Assembly: GCA_015680685.1 (NCBI GenBank)
Contig: MNCI01025042.1
Location: 878,281 to 942,280 of the forward strand
Source: Gnetum montanum
Taxonomy: Eukaryota > Streptophyta > Gnetopsida > Gnetales > Gnetaceae
Direction of reading: 5' to 3'
DNA: 64,000 bases
Shown here: piece by piece, positions 46,614-58,400 of the stretch
Numbering within the stretch: position 1 is the stretch's first letter
Layout: each line of letters begins with the position of its first letter
The notes under the pieces: model-generated
Seen by the model: only the letters and a program-made list of their open reading frames with translations
Databases searched by the model: none
What the model was told of the DNA's origin: nothing
Made by a program: the position numbers and the translations under genes

Positions 46614-47099
46614 CCCCTAGTGTTCTGTAATGATGCAGTCAAGGTTAATCCCGAATGAGGGGAGGTCACGATAGCTCCACTATCCATTAGCGTACATGTT
46701 GGGTAATGCACCATCCACAAAGTGCATGTCGATGATGGTGCAAAAACAAACATAGTCCTATACTCCATCATCGATAAGCTAGGCCTAGCAGATGAAATCA
46801 AGCCAATCAAAACCACGTGCCTAAAATCCTTCAACGAATCACATGTCACTGTCAAGGGTATAATAAACTTAGCCTTCATGGCAGGAGAGAAACTCCCCAC
46901 CAGTGTAGATTTCACTATCATAGAGGAGATGCTAGGTTTCAATCTAATTCTAGACAGGCCTTGGCTAGCCCAACTACGTGTCGTCTCCTCTCCCAGTCAC
47001 CAAGAAATCTTCCTTCCATATGAAGGTGGTCAAGTTATCATCCATGGTAATAATGCTTCCTCTTTGACTATCCATGACATAGACATGGTGCAAGTTTAA

Positions 47100-48791
47100 G
47101 AAGAGGAGTTTCTTGGTGGTACACCTATGGAAACCAATGTAGCGCCTAAGGCTAACACACCTGAATAAGTGGTTGAAGCCAATAGCCTCCCAAAGGACCC
47201 TAAGCCTTAAATGCCCCCTAATCCACACCTAATTAGGAAGCAACTACATGATCAACACTTTTCCTTGGCCAAAAACACGTTAAGCACAAGGTCTCCCCTT
47301 GCCTCCATTGGCCATGCATTTTTGGTTTTTTCTTGGGTTGCGTTTGTTCATGCATTTACATTTCACCTACTTGCCTAATTTACCTACAACTTTACTTTGT
47401 TTATGTATTTCTACTTTGTTTATGCAACCATCCACTTAGCTTATGCATTGCATTTGAAAAACATAGAAAACACAAAAAAAAAAAAACAACGAAAACACAT
47501 GGCCTGAAATGGCCTTAGGCTAGCAATGGCCCAAAATGGCCTTAAACTAGCAATGGCCCCGAAATGGCCTTAAACTAGCCCATGGCCTGAAAAGGCCTTA
47601 AACTAGCCTACAACCTAAAATGATCTAAAACTATCACTTTTTGCATTGCTTTCCTTTCATTCATCCATTTTAACTTTGTTTACAATGGGTGTTGCTTGAT
47701 GTTCTTTTCTTTCTATTTGATTTTTTGCAGGATCTTGTAGGCACATAGCATGACAATGCATGCAACATCGCACCTTACACAAGCAAGGTAAGCACCAGTC
47801 CACTATGACTATAAACTTGCATAGCTTGTCCTTGGGTCATGACATTAAACTGGCATAACAACTCGTCCTTGGGTCATGACGTTAAACTGGCACAACATCC
47901 ACTATTCGCTATGACGTTAAACTAGCATCCAACAGTCTACTAGGACTATAAAATAGCACATCACGGTCTGCCAGGACCTTAAACTATGTTCATAGTATTC
48001 CAAGACTTTAAACTGGCATGCTATTGATCTTTTGGAGTGCTTTCCATTAGTGCAGCCTTGGGAGCACTCACAACATCATCGCCTCTTACCATTCTGGTGA
48101 TCTTTTAGAGTGCTTACCATCAGTGCAGCCTTCGGAGCACTCATAGCATCATCGCCTACCACCATTCTGGTAATATTTTGGAGCACTTGCCATTAGTGTA
48201 GCCTTTAGAGGACTCACAACATCATCACCCTAGCACCTTCACCGACTTCTTAAGCATTTGCAACTGGCACAACATTTGATGCATTTATGACATCTTCACA
48301 TCTAGCACCTGCAACATCTTCACATCTAACATTTGCACCTACATTTCACATTGTGTGGTTTTCTTGTCTTCTTGGAGTTATGTTTGCAGGATGAAACCTC
48401 AGATGTGGTTGTGCAGAGATGCATCTCATTGTAGCAGCAAGTCACCACATTGCTCTGATGTGCATGATTGGAATAGTTGAGCCACTCAAGAGTTCACCTC
48501 CCCCCTCATCCTTATTCCAACCTATGCACATTCACTCCATTATCCTAATATCCTCTCATCCCCCACATACTCATGATTATACATCCCTCATATGCATACA
48601 TACTATGATGCATATGGCATTCTCTTCACATCAACTAGAGAACCTATGGTCAATGTAACATAACTTGTCCTATGGGGAGCTTGTGTTTCATGGTCAAAGC
48701 CTAGGTGGATGTAACATGAATCATCCTTTGGAAATAAAGTCCATCTCCTCGATGGCCAACTTGCAACGAACATTCAGTAGTAAGACAAACC
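47100..48791 (+). repeat. Element A 3' region with GGCCTTAAACT and GACGTTAAACT motifs
   Basis: No RT or integrase. It has about six TGGCCTTAAACTAGC-type units (47,500-47,625), then GACGTTAAACTGGC and relatives (47,820-48,020). Next come three ~95-bp units with TTTTGGAGTGCTTACCATTAGTGCAGCCTT (48,030-48,235), then the UTR block seen in D elements (48,375-48,450). The end AGTAGTAAGACAAACC looks like a decayed polypurine tract touching the next LTR. Confidence 0.6.
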
Positions 48792-50058
48792 TGAAACACC
48801 ACAAAATTTGGCGCTTAGTACTTGTCCAGCAAAAAATCGGTCCCTGGGACCACAGATAACCATGGCTACAGTGGGCATCACACATTGCAACTTTGGAGGT
48901 CAAACAGCTTCATTTTCACTAAGTATCCGGCACCAGCGTATACGCCCGACATCTACGCTCAAGGACATCCCCAACGTAGATGCTCGAATCCACAGCGTAT
49001 ACGCCCGCCAGCGTAGACGCTTGAATTTCCAGCATATACGCCCAGCGTAGACATCCAACTCGCACGCCCGGTGTACGGCAAAGGTTTACGACCGGCATAG
49101 AATCTCCAAAGGCAGGATGAAGACAACACCAAAGAGCATGAATTGAAGCAAGTGGCCATCCTTCGGCGTATACGCCCAGCGTATACACCAGCATCCATCA
49201 GCGTGTACACCCAGCATCCATCAGCGTATATGCCTTGCATCCATCAGCATGTACGCCCAGCGTATACGCCCATCCCACAGCATCCTTACCCACGTTTACG
49301 CACGCTCAGTGCATCCAGCGTATACGCCCAGCGTATATGCCGACCTGATACGGCGTATACGCCCAGCATATACGCCGAACACTTATAATATTGTATATTT
49401 GTAAATTGTGTGCACCCGGTCAATGCGCCACGTGTCGCCCAACCCGAGTCTAGCGTAACAACCTGTATAAAAACCCCGATTTTCCACTTTACCCAGGTCC
49501 GTTGGAAAAAATCCCGGAGCATACCAAAGAACATTTACGCTGTGCAAAAGAGCTAAAACCTTCTGATGCTAGGAAGCCCTGTACGCTGCAGATATAGTCT
49601 CTACGCTCTGCTCGCCCTGCAGACCAGCCGAGTCATCCCTGTATACGCCGGGGCTTTTCGTCCGCCTTGTGTTCCCACACGACTGCGTTAGACCGGTGCA
49701 CTGTACTTTGACTCTGTAACACCATTGTTTACATTCGCCGCATAAGTTTTTTTACAGTTTTACATCAATTTGGCCCACGCATTACTTATGCTTGTTTACG
49801 CTCATGCTCAATTTCTATCTGTTTTACGCTGTTTACGTTTCATTCACGCTTGCCACAGTTTACGCATAACCCAGCGTATAGCATTTTGCGTACGTGCGGG
49901 GAAATCTTTGTCTGATCCATGTGCGGACCACCCAAGGTACTCTGCCTTCGTGCATTCCAGCTCGCCCTCAGGTGAAGGCAGGGTCTTCTGTACTTATCCT
50001 GTGACCCCGCGGCCTCTGTTTTCCTTCCAGCCGGAGATCGACGATTTCAGGCGGTACA
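48792..50058 (+). mobile_element. 5' LTR of element B (also in 3' LTR position for A)
   Basis: 1,267 bp, TGAAACACCACAAAATTT to CAGGCGGTACA. U3 (48,930-49,380) has more than a dozen GCGTATACGC-type palindromes or half-sites, often as CAGCGTATACGCCCAGC. A G-box-like CCACGTGTC lies at 49,428-49,436 and the TATA box at 49,466. U5 (49,560-50,050) has further TACGCTG/GTTTACGC words. CpG-rich compared with the rest of the window. Confidence 0.85.
49466..49473 (+). promoter_or_regulatory. TATA box of LTR B
   Basis: TATAAAAA in CCTGTATAAAAACCCC, about 90 bp downstream of the last palindrome and 30 bp after the G-box-like word. It is the likely promoter of the sense RNA. Confidence 0.75.
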
Positions 50059-50063
50059 GAAAT

Positions 50064-50081
50064 TGGTGCTAGAAGGAGGGC
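50064..50081 (+). other. Primer-binding site of element B
   Basis: TGGTGCTAGAAGGAGGGC, five bases after the LTR end. Identical to that of A. Confidence 0.8.
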
Positions 50082-50796
50082 TTCCTAAAACCTTATCTAC
50101 AAATTTTCCAGTGTTTACGCTGTTAAGCGTCTACGTCGCCAATTGCATGCCGCTCCCTACTGAAACCCGTCAGTGGTTACGCTGCCCAGCCTAAAACCCC
50201 AGCCTGTAACTGTCCAGCGTCTACGCTGTTCAGTATTTACACCCCCTCGTAAAAATTCCCTCTAAAAATCATATGCTACCTTGTTTACGCTGAGCTTTGC
50301 TTTTACACTGTGCATTGTTTGCGCTTTGTCATTGTTTATGCCCTGCATTGTTCACGCTGAGCTTTGCTTTTACGCTGTGCATCGTTTACGCTTTGTCATC
50401 GTTTACACCCTACATTGTTTACTGAGCCTCGTTTACGCTGAACCTTGTTTACGCTGAGTCTAGTTTACACTGCCTTGTTTTTTACGCTCCCGTATTTTCA
50501 CGCTGCAACTGGTTTACGCTGTGACCTGTTTTACGCCGAGCTTGTTTTACGCACCTCACTTTTACGCTGAGCCTTGTCTTACGCTGTCTTGCTTACGCAA
50601 CACCCTTTCTTACGCTGTACCTTTACGCTATACACTATCTGGCGTATACGCTGAGCTACTTACGCTGTAGACTCATCTACGCTCAATGCCTACGCTAACG
50701 TATACGCTGTATACGCCGTTAGCTGAAGCGTATACGTTGTACGCTGTGAATTACGCCAACTTCACTTCAGACTGTCATACCCCTTAACAATTCATC
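50082..50796 (+). repeat. Leader of element B with TACGCTG array
   Basis: Dozens of TTTACGCTG/TACGCC/GCGTATACGCT words. It contains an exact-length 67-bp duplication at 50,282-50,415 (TTTACGCTGAGCTTTGC...). The last part (50,640-50,760) alternates GCGTATACGCT and TACGC in both directions just before gag. Confidence 0.8.
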
Positions 50797-53700
50797 ATGA
50801 ACCCTATGAACACTACCAGTGTGATGGCTCACGTAACAGACATCATGGACATCACAACCGTCCAACAGCCCATCGCACAGCACCCGGGAATGCAACCCAC
50901 AGCGGGGCCCCACCAATCCCTAAGGCTACAGGGGAGAGATCTAGCCTCCAACATAATCACCCAGGACCAGTATAATTTTATATGTATTAAAATACAAGCT
51001 AGCCTGGCCATTGACCGAGCTGAAATGGAAGCGAAGAGGCAGTTCGAACTCTTCTACAGGGGAGGATACGAGTTCACCCCTTCCCGATACGATGTAATCC
51101 CCGTCCCTGAACAATATTCGGAACTCGTCACATGGCTCCTCCTCCACAGGCGCCAGTCGTTAGACCAGCCCGCACTAGAGCCTTAGCCAGAGGAGGAGGA
51201 TGACTTCGCTGCTCAATCTGAGCACGAAGACTCCTACCATACCCTAAGCCTGCAAGTACAGGTTAATCCCATTTTCCATCCTGAGATAGGGGAGATCCTG
51301 CTCGTACGACACCTTAGATTCACCTAGGCTTAAGCGCCACCACCGGAAACAGTAGCACTCGTGCATATTCCTCTCCCGAGTAATCACCAACCCAACACCT
51401 TCCCTCTCACACTTATCCCTAATGCAGTTGCGAGCTCATCCTCATGAGCACCGCCTCCTCACGACAACACAGGTGTAATGTCCCCACCCTGCGTAATAGG
51501 GATGCCACATGTGATTCCAGCATCTAAATCCGCTCACTTCATGCTGCACATCCAAACGCATACAGTTCCCCAAACTGCCGTGACCCAACAGGGAGTCCCC
51601 ACGCACAACGTGGTGGGACAATGGCCAGCGAGGGGAGGGTCATCACACCAAATTCCCCATCACCATGCACCGCCCCACACAATCCCACCAAACAATGTTC
51701 CCCAAGCACAGCCCCAGCTGCAACAACAATAGCCATAATATTTTCCCTACAATGTGCCATCTGTAGTGCAACCCACCATAACCTTTCCACAAGCACAACC
51801 ACCACCCGTGTAGCTATCGGCCTATCAGCCCACTATACAATAATCTAACTTGTATAACATACCACAACCCCAAGCTGCAGCATCACCGAGCGCCCAAGAC
51901 TAGGCGGATGCCAAAAAACTAATGCAGGAGCTCACTGACGAGGTGAAGCGCCTCAAAACAGCCACTGAAGGAGAGCTGAAGGTAGTGGATTTCTACAACG
52001 ATGATCCCATCAGCTCTTCAGTCCCACCTCTAACCTTACCTAAAGGTGTCTCCTTGCCCACATTGACCAAGTATAATGGGGAGACAGATCCCAATGCACA
52101 TCTCATAACATTTAAACTAGAGTGCGCGTTGCTCCAGGCATGGACCCACTCCATACTACGAGTATTCCCCATGTTGCTCGCGGGGAGAGCACTCGACTGG
52201 TATCGAGCCCTGCCCAGGAACTCTATCTTTTTCTTGGATGATCTTTTACGCCAGTTTGTGACCCGGTTCAAGTACAACTTGAAACCTGAGGCCACGCTGG
52301 ACAGCCTCATGCAGGTCAAGTAAGCACCGCTTGAACCTGTACAAAAGTTTATTCAGAGATAGAGTGCGGCTCTCAACGAGCTACACGAGCCAATCTCTCC
52401 AACTTATCTACTTACAATTCTGAAGGGGACTGTCAACGATTTCTTCAAGTCCAAATTATATTACCTTAACACGCGTGATCTTAATCAGGCATTTGTGTAG
52501 ATAAAAAACATAGAGGAAATGGCTCAAAACAGCCACGACCCGGCATACTTGGCCTTCTAAAACAAACACACTAAAAAGGATAAAGAGAAAGCCAAAAAAA
52601 CTATANGAAACAAACACACTAAAAAGGATAAAGAGAAAGCCAAAAAAACTATAGCAGCGATAGCAGGAGCCCAACAAACGAACATCACACCCCAACAAAA
52701 ACCACCCGCAACCCCTACTAACTACTATAAACCCGCTCCCACAACAACCCCGAAGTCATCATCATCACAGAACCCAAAAAATTGTACATGCAATTTCGAG
52801 AGGAAAGAACCCTCTCAATACACACCTCTGCCGATGAAACCATCCCATCTCTTTGATCAGCTCCTAAAAGCTGGGCTGATGACACACAAGCAGTTATCCC
52901 CTACTGCCATCCAAAGACATGAACGGTTCTGCCAGCTCATACAGAACCCAAGCTTAGCAACCCCAGATGAGCCGCATGTACCCAAAGGCTTTAGGATGGA
53001 TCGCTTCTGCGACTACCATCAACGCAACGGGCACGGAACAGATTACTGCTTCACCCTGAAGCAGGATATCCAGCGGATGATCAATGACGACAAAATCACT
53101 TTTGATGAGGCTAACCCGGTCCAGCCGCAGAATCAGGCTATGGGGGTGTACAAGGATCCCCTGAACACCCAAGAGGCCCCATACATGATTAGCATGATCT
53201 ACTTCGACGATGGTTCTGAGGCAAGTAGCATTAACACCATCTACCCTCAAAACACATAAGAAACGTCTCCTAGGCCATTCGTAGTGCGGATTCCTCCTGT
53301 CGTGACCACACCCACACCGCAATCACCACGTGTCCCCCAACAGCCCTATGTCGTCTGTATACCTTCAGCCATACCTACACCCTTAAAGCCACTAATCCCT
53401 CCCACTCGGCCTGCTCCCTTCGTAGTGCGAGTACCATCGACCGTTGCAACAGCTGAGGTCCAACCTCCACTGAAACCAACCCCGTATGTGGTTAGTACAC
53501 CTGAAAATCCTAACGATTGTCAAACCTCCCGAGCGCCAGGCCAACCCGGCCCCTACGTCATTAGGGTCATCGGGCCGCCTTCTAACCAGTCACATTCAAC
53601 GTCACAACCGCAATCCCACCCACCTCCATATGTGGTGCGCATCCCGAGATAATCTGAAGCCCCAAAATCAGCTCCACCTCCACGCCATATGCGAGAACGC

Positions 53701-54975
53701 TTAGCTGATAGGCTTACGCGTGAACACTTGGAGAAAGAGCGCCAACGATTGGCTTTGGGGCCACCCAAACATACTCCACTCAATTCCATACCCATGTCGC
53801 CGACTAACGATCAGTCAAATGCAGGTAATCAGGGTGAACTGTCATCAAAGTAAAATGAACCATCTAAAACTACAGCACAGAGCAAGGATGACAGGCCACT
53901 AAAACACGAAATAAAGCTGTTGGGTCCAATGGACCCAATCGCTTCTGACAAGAACATCTCCAACAGTAGAGACTTTGCGACGGTTTTAACACAAGTCACC
54001 CAAGCGCTGAAACAAAAGAACACTTCTCTGAGCTTGTATGACTTAGTCCTAACATCCCAAACTCATCGGGAAGCTCTCGTACACATGCTAACGTCCATCC
54101 CGGTCAGTGAGGACTTGCCTCCAAGCGAACCGGCCATTCATGCCGTAATGTATCCATCTCACGGTGCCATCCCTAAACCCTTGAGCTTCCACTATGATGA
54201 CATCAAAGTAGACAAGAAGACAGGGGAGACAACGACAATCCCCATGTTCATAACAATACAAGTAAACCAGTTCAAAATACACAGAGTCCATGTAGACGAT
54301 GGGGCGGCCACAAACATTGTACCCTATCCCATCATTGAACAACTGGAATTTACTGACTTAATTAAACCTACGACAACAACATGTTTAAAGTCATTTAGCG
54401 GGTCACGTGTACTGGTCAAAGGCATGATAACCTTAGAATTCATAGCGGGAGACCAGTTCCCCACATCCGCTGACTTCTTGGTTGTCGATGAGATGCCAGG
54501 GTTCAACTTGATATTAGGAAGACCCTGGTTGGCCCAACTGAGAGCCATTTCTTCCCCTATACATCAGGAGATTCACCTACCCTATGAGGGTGGTGAAATC
54601 ATCATACGTGGGGAATCGGTCACTCCCATTATTTCAGCGCACACGGACAGCGACCAAGGCTCCGAATTTGAACTCGCGAAGTCTAGTCAAAATGACGCAA
54701 ATGGGCCACAACTAGTGGGTGGTAAATCTTCGAACACGGGACAAGAGCTTCCAAAGCCTGCATCTAACACTTTATACACATCGCCTCATGAAGAAATCAA
54801 CATGGAAACAATGACGGACACTGAAGCACCTGAAATTACCGATACCGAAAACATTCAATTGGACGTCTCCTGGACTGAATTGCCATTCAATGTGATCAGC
54901 GAAGGAGACGCAGAATACAAAATCGTACCGGCTAATACACCCCTTGACATAAAAATAAAGAAAATCAAAAAATAG
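50797..54975 (+). pseudogene. gag: Element B gag-protease (near-intact frame)
   Basis: One frame of about 1,390 codons from MNPMNTTS, no frameshift, with roughly 15 stops (TAG, TAA, TGA where Gln or Arg fits). N-terminal region with QYNFICIKIQASL; Pro/Gln-rich stretch 51,330-51,900; gag core 51,920-52,480 (VVDFYNDDP, YNGETDPNAHLITF, GRALDWYRALP, ATLDSLMQVK). A short zinc-binding-like part FCDYHQRNGHGTDYC lies at 53,007-53,050, followed by repeats of PFVVRIP (53,270-53,650). The aspartic protease at 54,280-54,620 has VDDGAATNI, FNLILGRPWLAQL and HLPYEGGEIIIRG. The tail is acidic, then lysine-rich. A 48-bp assembly duplication with N lies at 52,606. It is the best-preserved gag of the window; the stops make this copy inactive. 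Confidence 0.88.
52559..52654. other. Assembly gap with duplicated flanks (N at 52,606)
   Basis: The ~46 bases before the N reappear right after it with a 48-bp offset. This looks like two overlapping contig ends joined by an N instead of being merged. The frame of gag is kept because the offset is a multiple of three. Confidence 0.85.
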
Positions 54976-55486
54976 TTAAAATAAAACTACGTAACTACAA
55001 TACGTCTAAAACGACGTTAAACTACATGCAGTCCGAAATGACATCAAACTATAATAGAGCCAAGAACATTATTAAACAACATCCTTTGTCCAGAAAGACG
55101 TTAAACTATTACGTCCACAATGACATAAAACTAGCCACGATCAGAAATGGTCGGTCCATCAAGAAATTTATCCGGTTTATCCAAGATATTGCTCGTTTAC
55201 AATGGGGCCCGGAATGGCCTTAAACTATGCATACCCTATCTTCCTTTTTACGTACCGTTTATCATTATTTCAGTGCATTACATTAAAACAGAAAAGAAAA
55301 TCCAAAAACATCTTAACATCGTGTCGTGTGTGCAACCAAATTTAAAATCAACAAAAAATTTCTTACATACAACATCGTTCAATTACAAGTTTCAACTGTT
55401 CTCATCCGTTTCAGAATTTCCAAATGACATTTTCTGTATAAATCTGACTCAAACAACAAAACAACAAAAACTCAAAAATCAAAACA
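54976..55486 (+). other. Spacer after protease with TTAAACT motifs
   Basis: Contains GACGTTAAACTAC (55,012-55,024), GACGTTAAACTATT (55,098-55,111), CATAAAACTAGCC and GGCCTTAAACTATGC (55,213-55,227), the same words as in A. On the other strand it is the 3' flank of the antisense gene. No coding frame. Confidence 0.55.
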
Positions 55487-58400
55487 CTAAACATCCGAGG
55501 CGGGAGGGTCATCCTCTCTAGATCTACCAGCGTCAGGGGCCCTTGCTCCACTGGGGCCCGCCTCCTGAGCATCATCACCACCTTCATCCTGAGAACAAAC
55601 AAACAACATAAGAATAAGCAAATGCCAAAATGTTAAACGTTATCCAATGAATTAACTCCATAAGAACAAAACGCTTACCATAGTAGATCCCCCTAAGCCG
55701 AACTCCAGCCGACGAAGGATTTCTTCCTCAGGAACATTGGCCCAGTCCGTCCCATCCAGGCCTAAGTCAACGTCTGCCAAAATCTTCCCTTTGTCGACAG
55801 CTGACCAGGTGGGACGTTTCAATGGAAATTCTCCAACCGACACTTCCCCAGATGCGGTTGTGATCACCCTTGTAGGTGACTCCATTTCCACAGTTGTATT
55901 CTTTGCAAAAGTATCGAAGGACGAACGCAAGCCTAAACCCTCCACAAACATTTCTAGTTGGCGCTTTTCGATGGACACCTCTTTTAGCGACTTCTTGTAG
56001 TAATGTTTGTGATTCTTCTCATCTTGACCCCACTTACGAACCTTAGAAGCAAACGCCTTCCAATCTTGACACTTAAGGTTCAGGAGATCAATTTGAGCTT
56101 TGCGTTCTGCCATTCTCTGAGTCAGTGATGCATGACGATTCAAAAGGTTCCAATACCTAGTATATGTAACCTCCGATGTTCGCCAAGAGCGATCTCCACT
56201 TATTCTAGCAACGGCGAACTCATATCGAGCCTTTAAATCTTCATGTTCCTCTGACAATTTGGAGACTTCCTTTTCTTTTGCCTGTATTTGCAACCACAAA
56301 TGCTCAATGGAACGCCTGCAAGTCCATAATGACTTAGCATCGTGCGCAAGGCTTTCTGCAACTCCCTCATAAACAGGCCTTGGCACCTGCTCCACTTCGG
56401 GGGAGAGTGTGGTTAGGCTTTCCATGCTAACGCTTTCTGAAGGATCCCATCTCAGTTTAGCACCTACCCATGTGAAAAACAAAAATAAAATAAATACAAA
56501 TGTCAAAACTATACAAGTAAGATGCAAAGCTCCAAAGCTTTAAGTGATTCATACCTATACCAGGGTGGGCTTCTTGGATCCGTTCAACGACTTCCTCCGC
56601 GATGCCAGCCACAAAATCCATCTTACTTGGCATTTCTAACCAAATAAGTGGCTCACGGGTACGGGAAGAACTAACCTCAGCAGTCCTCTCAGGGGGAACC
56701 ATCTTCATGGGTACGTCCAACCATACCATTCTGGTCTCGCTACCTTCATTTGGACAGAAGAAAAAAACACATAAGAATAAGCAAAAAATATAACCCACAA
56801 AAAAGGGGACAACTAAACAGGATAAAAGGAAAAATGTACCGTGCCCTTCGTCATCCCCTGGGGGAGCACCTAAATCCAAATCTCCTTCGAGAAAACTACA
56901 GAACATTTGATCAACACTACCTTGGTCGTCCAATGGCTCAGTTCCTGTGGTCTTCTCCCTTAACTCCTCCGTCCCACCACCTTGACTTGTTTCTGTATGC
57001 CTCTCCTCGTTGTGTTTCCCTGTATTAGTTTCTTCTTTCTCCGCGATCGTCTCTAAAGCTTGTTTCCTTACTGTTTTAAAAAAAAAATCAAGCCAAAGGA
57101 AAAATATATCAATGACACATAAGTGATTGAGGCGAAAGTTATAAACAGAATAAAAACGTTAAAGTAATAAGCAGGCGAGTTCCGCTCACCAGGCATCTTG
57201 AAGCGTATCCACTTCACGCGTGGCTGGCTCACACCAGAAACGTCCTCAGCCGGGCACTCAGGCCTCTTTAGCTTTGCTTTAGCTTGGCCAACGGTTTTCT
57301 TGATGACCCGTTCTACCCTTCTAGCAGTGTAAGGTAGCTCATCTGGCTCCAACCCCACACTATCACGTGTGTGGATTGAACCGCCAGATGATCCCCCCGT
57401 AGTAATGGAAATGGATTCATCGATACCTTCGGGTGCATCTTGGGATTTGGTCATGTCATACAGGTGATGGATCCACGGGCGGGATAGTTGACCCCGATCC
57501 TGCAGGACAAACTTGTTGTCTACGCGAACTACCAAGAACTTGGCAAAACGACGAAGATAACCAGTGAANTGCGCGAACTACCAAGAACTTGGCAAAACGA
57601 CGAAGATAACCAGTGAAAAATGCAAAGGTGAAATGGGATTGCGCCTCGACATTCGAGCGCAATCACACTATCTCTTTGTGCATGCCCGCTAATAAAAAAT
57701 TTGCCTAGTTGTATCGCATCCCTATTTCCAAAATAGTTCGCATCACACGAACAGCCTCAACCCCAAGGCACCTTACCTGGGAAAGCGTTTTGGGAAATAC
57801 CCATGCTCTAAATAGGGGATACAGTTCATTCACTTCTACAACCTTCGCTTTCCCCTGCATTGGGAATCCCTTGGTACCCTTTGCTATGCCTAGCCAGCCC
57901 TCCAATTCCCGGATCATCTAGAGCTCTTTGTGAGTTCTGTCTAACACTACATTCAGGCCATCCACCGGTACGCCAAATAGGTCCAAAAAGAACTCGGGCG
58001 ACAGACGGAAAACTACCTTCACACCCTTAATCCAAGTATTGTAGTATGTGACAAACTCATTGAAGGAGTCTACAGTCCTGATCATCTCCCCAATGGAAAC
58101 ATCAGGACTTGGCGTCATAAAAAGCTCCATGAGCCCAACATCATCTAGGCAACGAGAGAGGGATGGAGGAGCACGATTCCGTAACCACTTCTGGGCCTTA
58201 GCCACCCCTCCGAACTTCATTGACAAAGTCGTCTCGGTTCGTCCAGTGGTCACCGGATCCTCACTAGAAGGCATATTAACTATAAAAGCAATGTAAAGTT
58301 GTTATATCAGCGTAAATCCAGGCAATTGGATGAACCCACTAACATATCTAAGAAGTGTTATCATTTACCATCGGTGGTAGATCTAGACGTGCTGCCAAGA

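Larger units (their letters stand above)
43735..47099 (+). pseudogene. gag: Element A gag-protease
   Basis: Starts MNPDQPST, matching MNPMNTTS in B. From 44,316 to 47,097 one frame is kept, broken by stops only. Parts: low-complexity N-terminus with five 10-residue repeats (44,364-44,511); gag core 44,640-45,190 (VVDFYRDDP, FTKYNGKGDPNAHLVTF, GKALDWYCMLP); a Cys/His-poor region with CDYHQR-like H-YHYH (45,620); Pro-rich FVIKVP repeats (45,810-46,080). The aspartic protease at 46,715-47,070 has VDDGAKTNI, FNLILDRPWLAQL and IFLPYEGGQVIIHG. A 50-bp palindrome sits upstream of it. No RT or antisense gene follows, so A is non-autonomous. Confidence 0.8.

Noticed and set aside
48930-49380. Repeated palindromes as transcription terminators or rRNA-type repeats.
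   Set aside because: They lie upstream of a TATA box, lack T-runs and share no rRNA similarity.
55652-56527. A single 291-codon - strand gene starting MHLTCIVLTFVF with a membrane segment.
   Set aside because: The hydrophobic start is the translated intron 6 of the antisense gene; the exon begins after TAG at 56,463 with GAKLRWDP. The same holds for the hydrophobic tails near 56,800 and 57,100.
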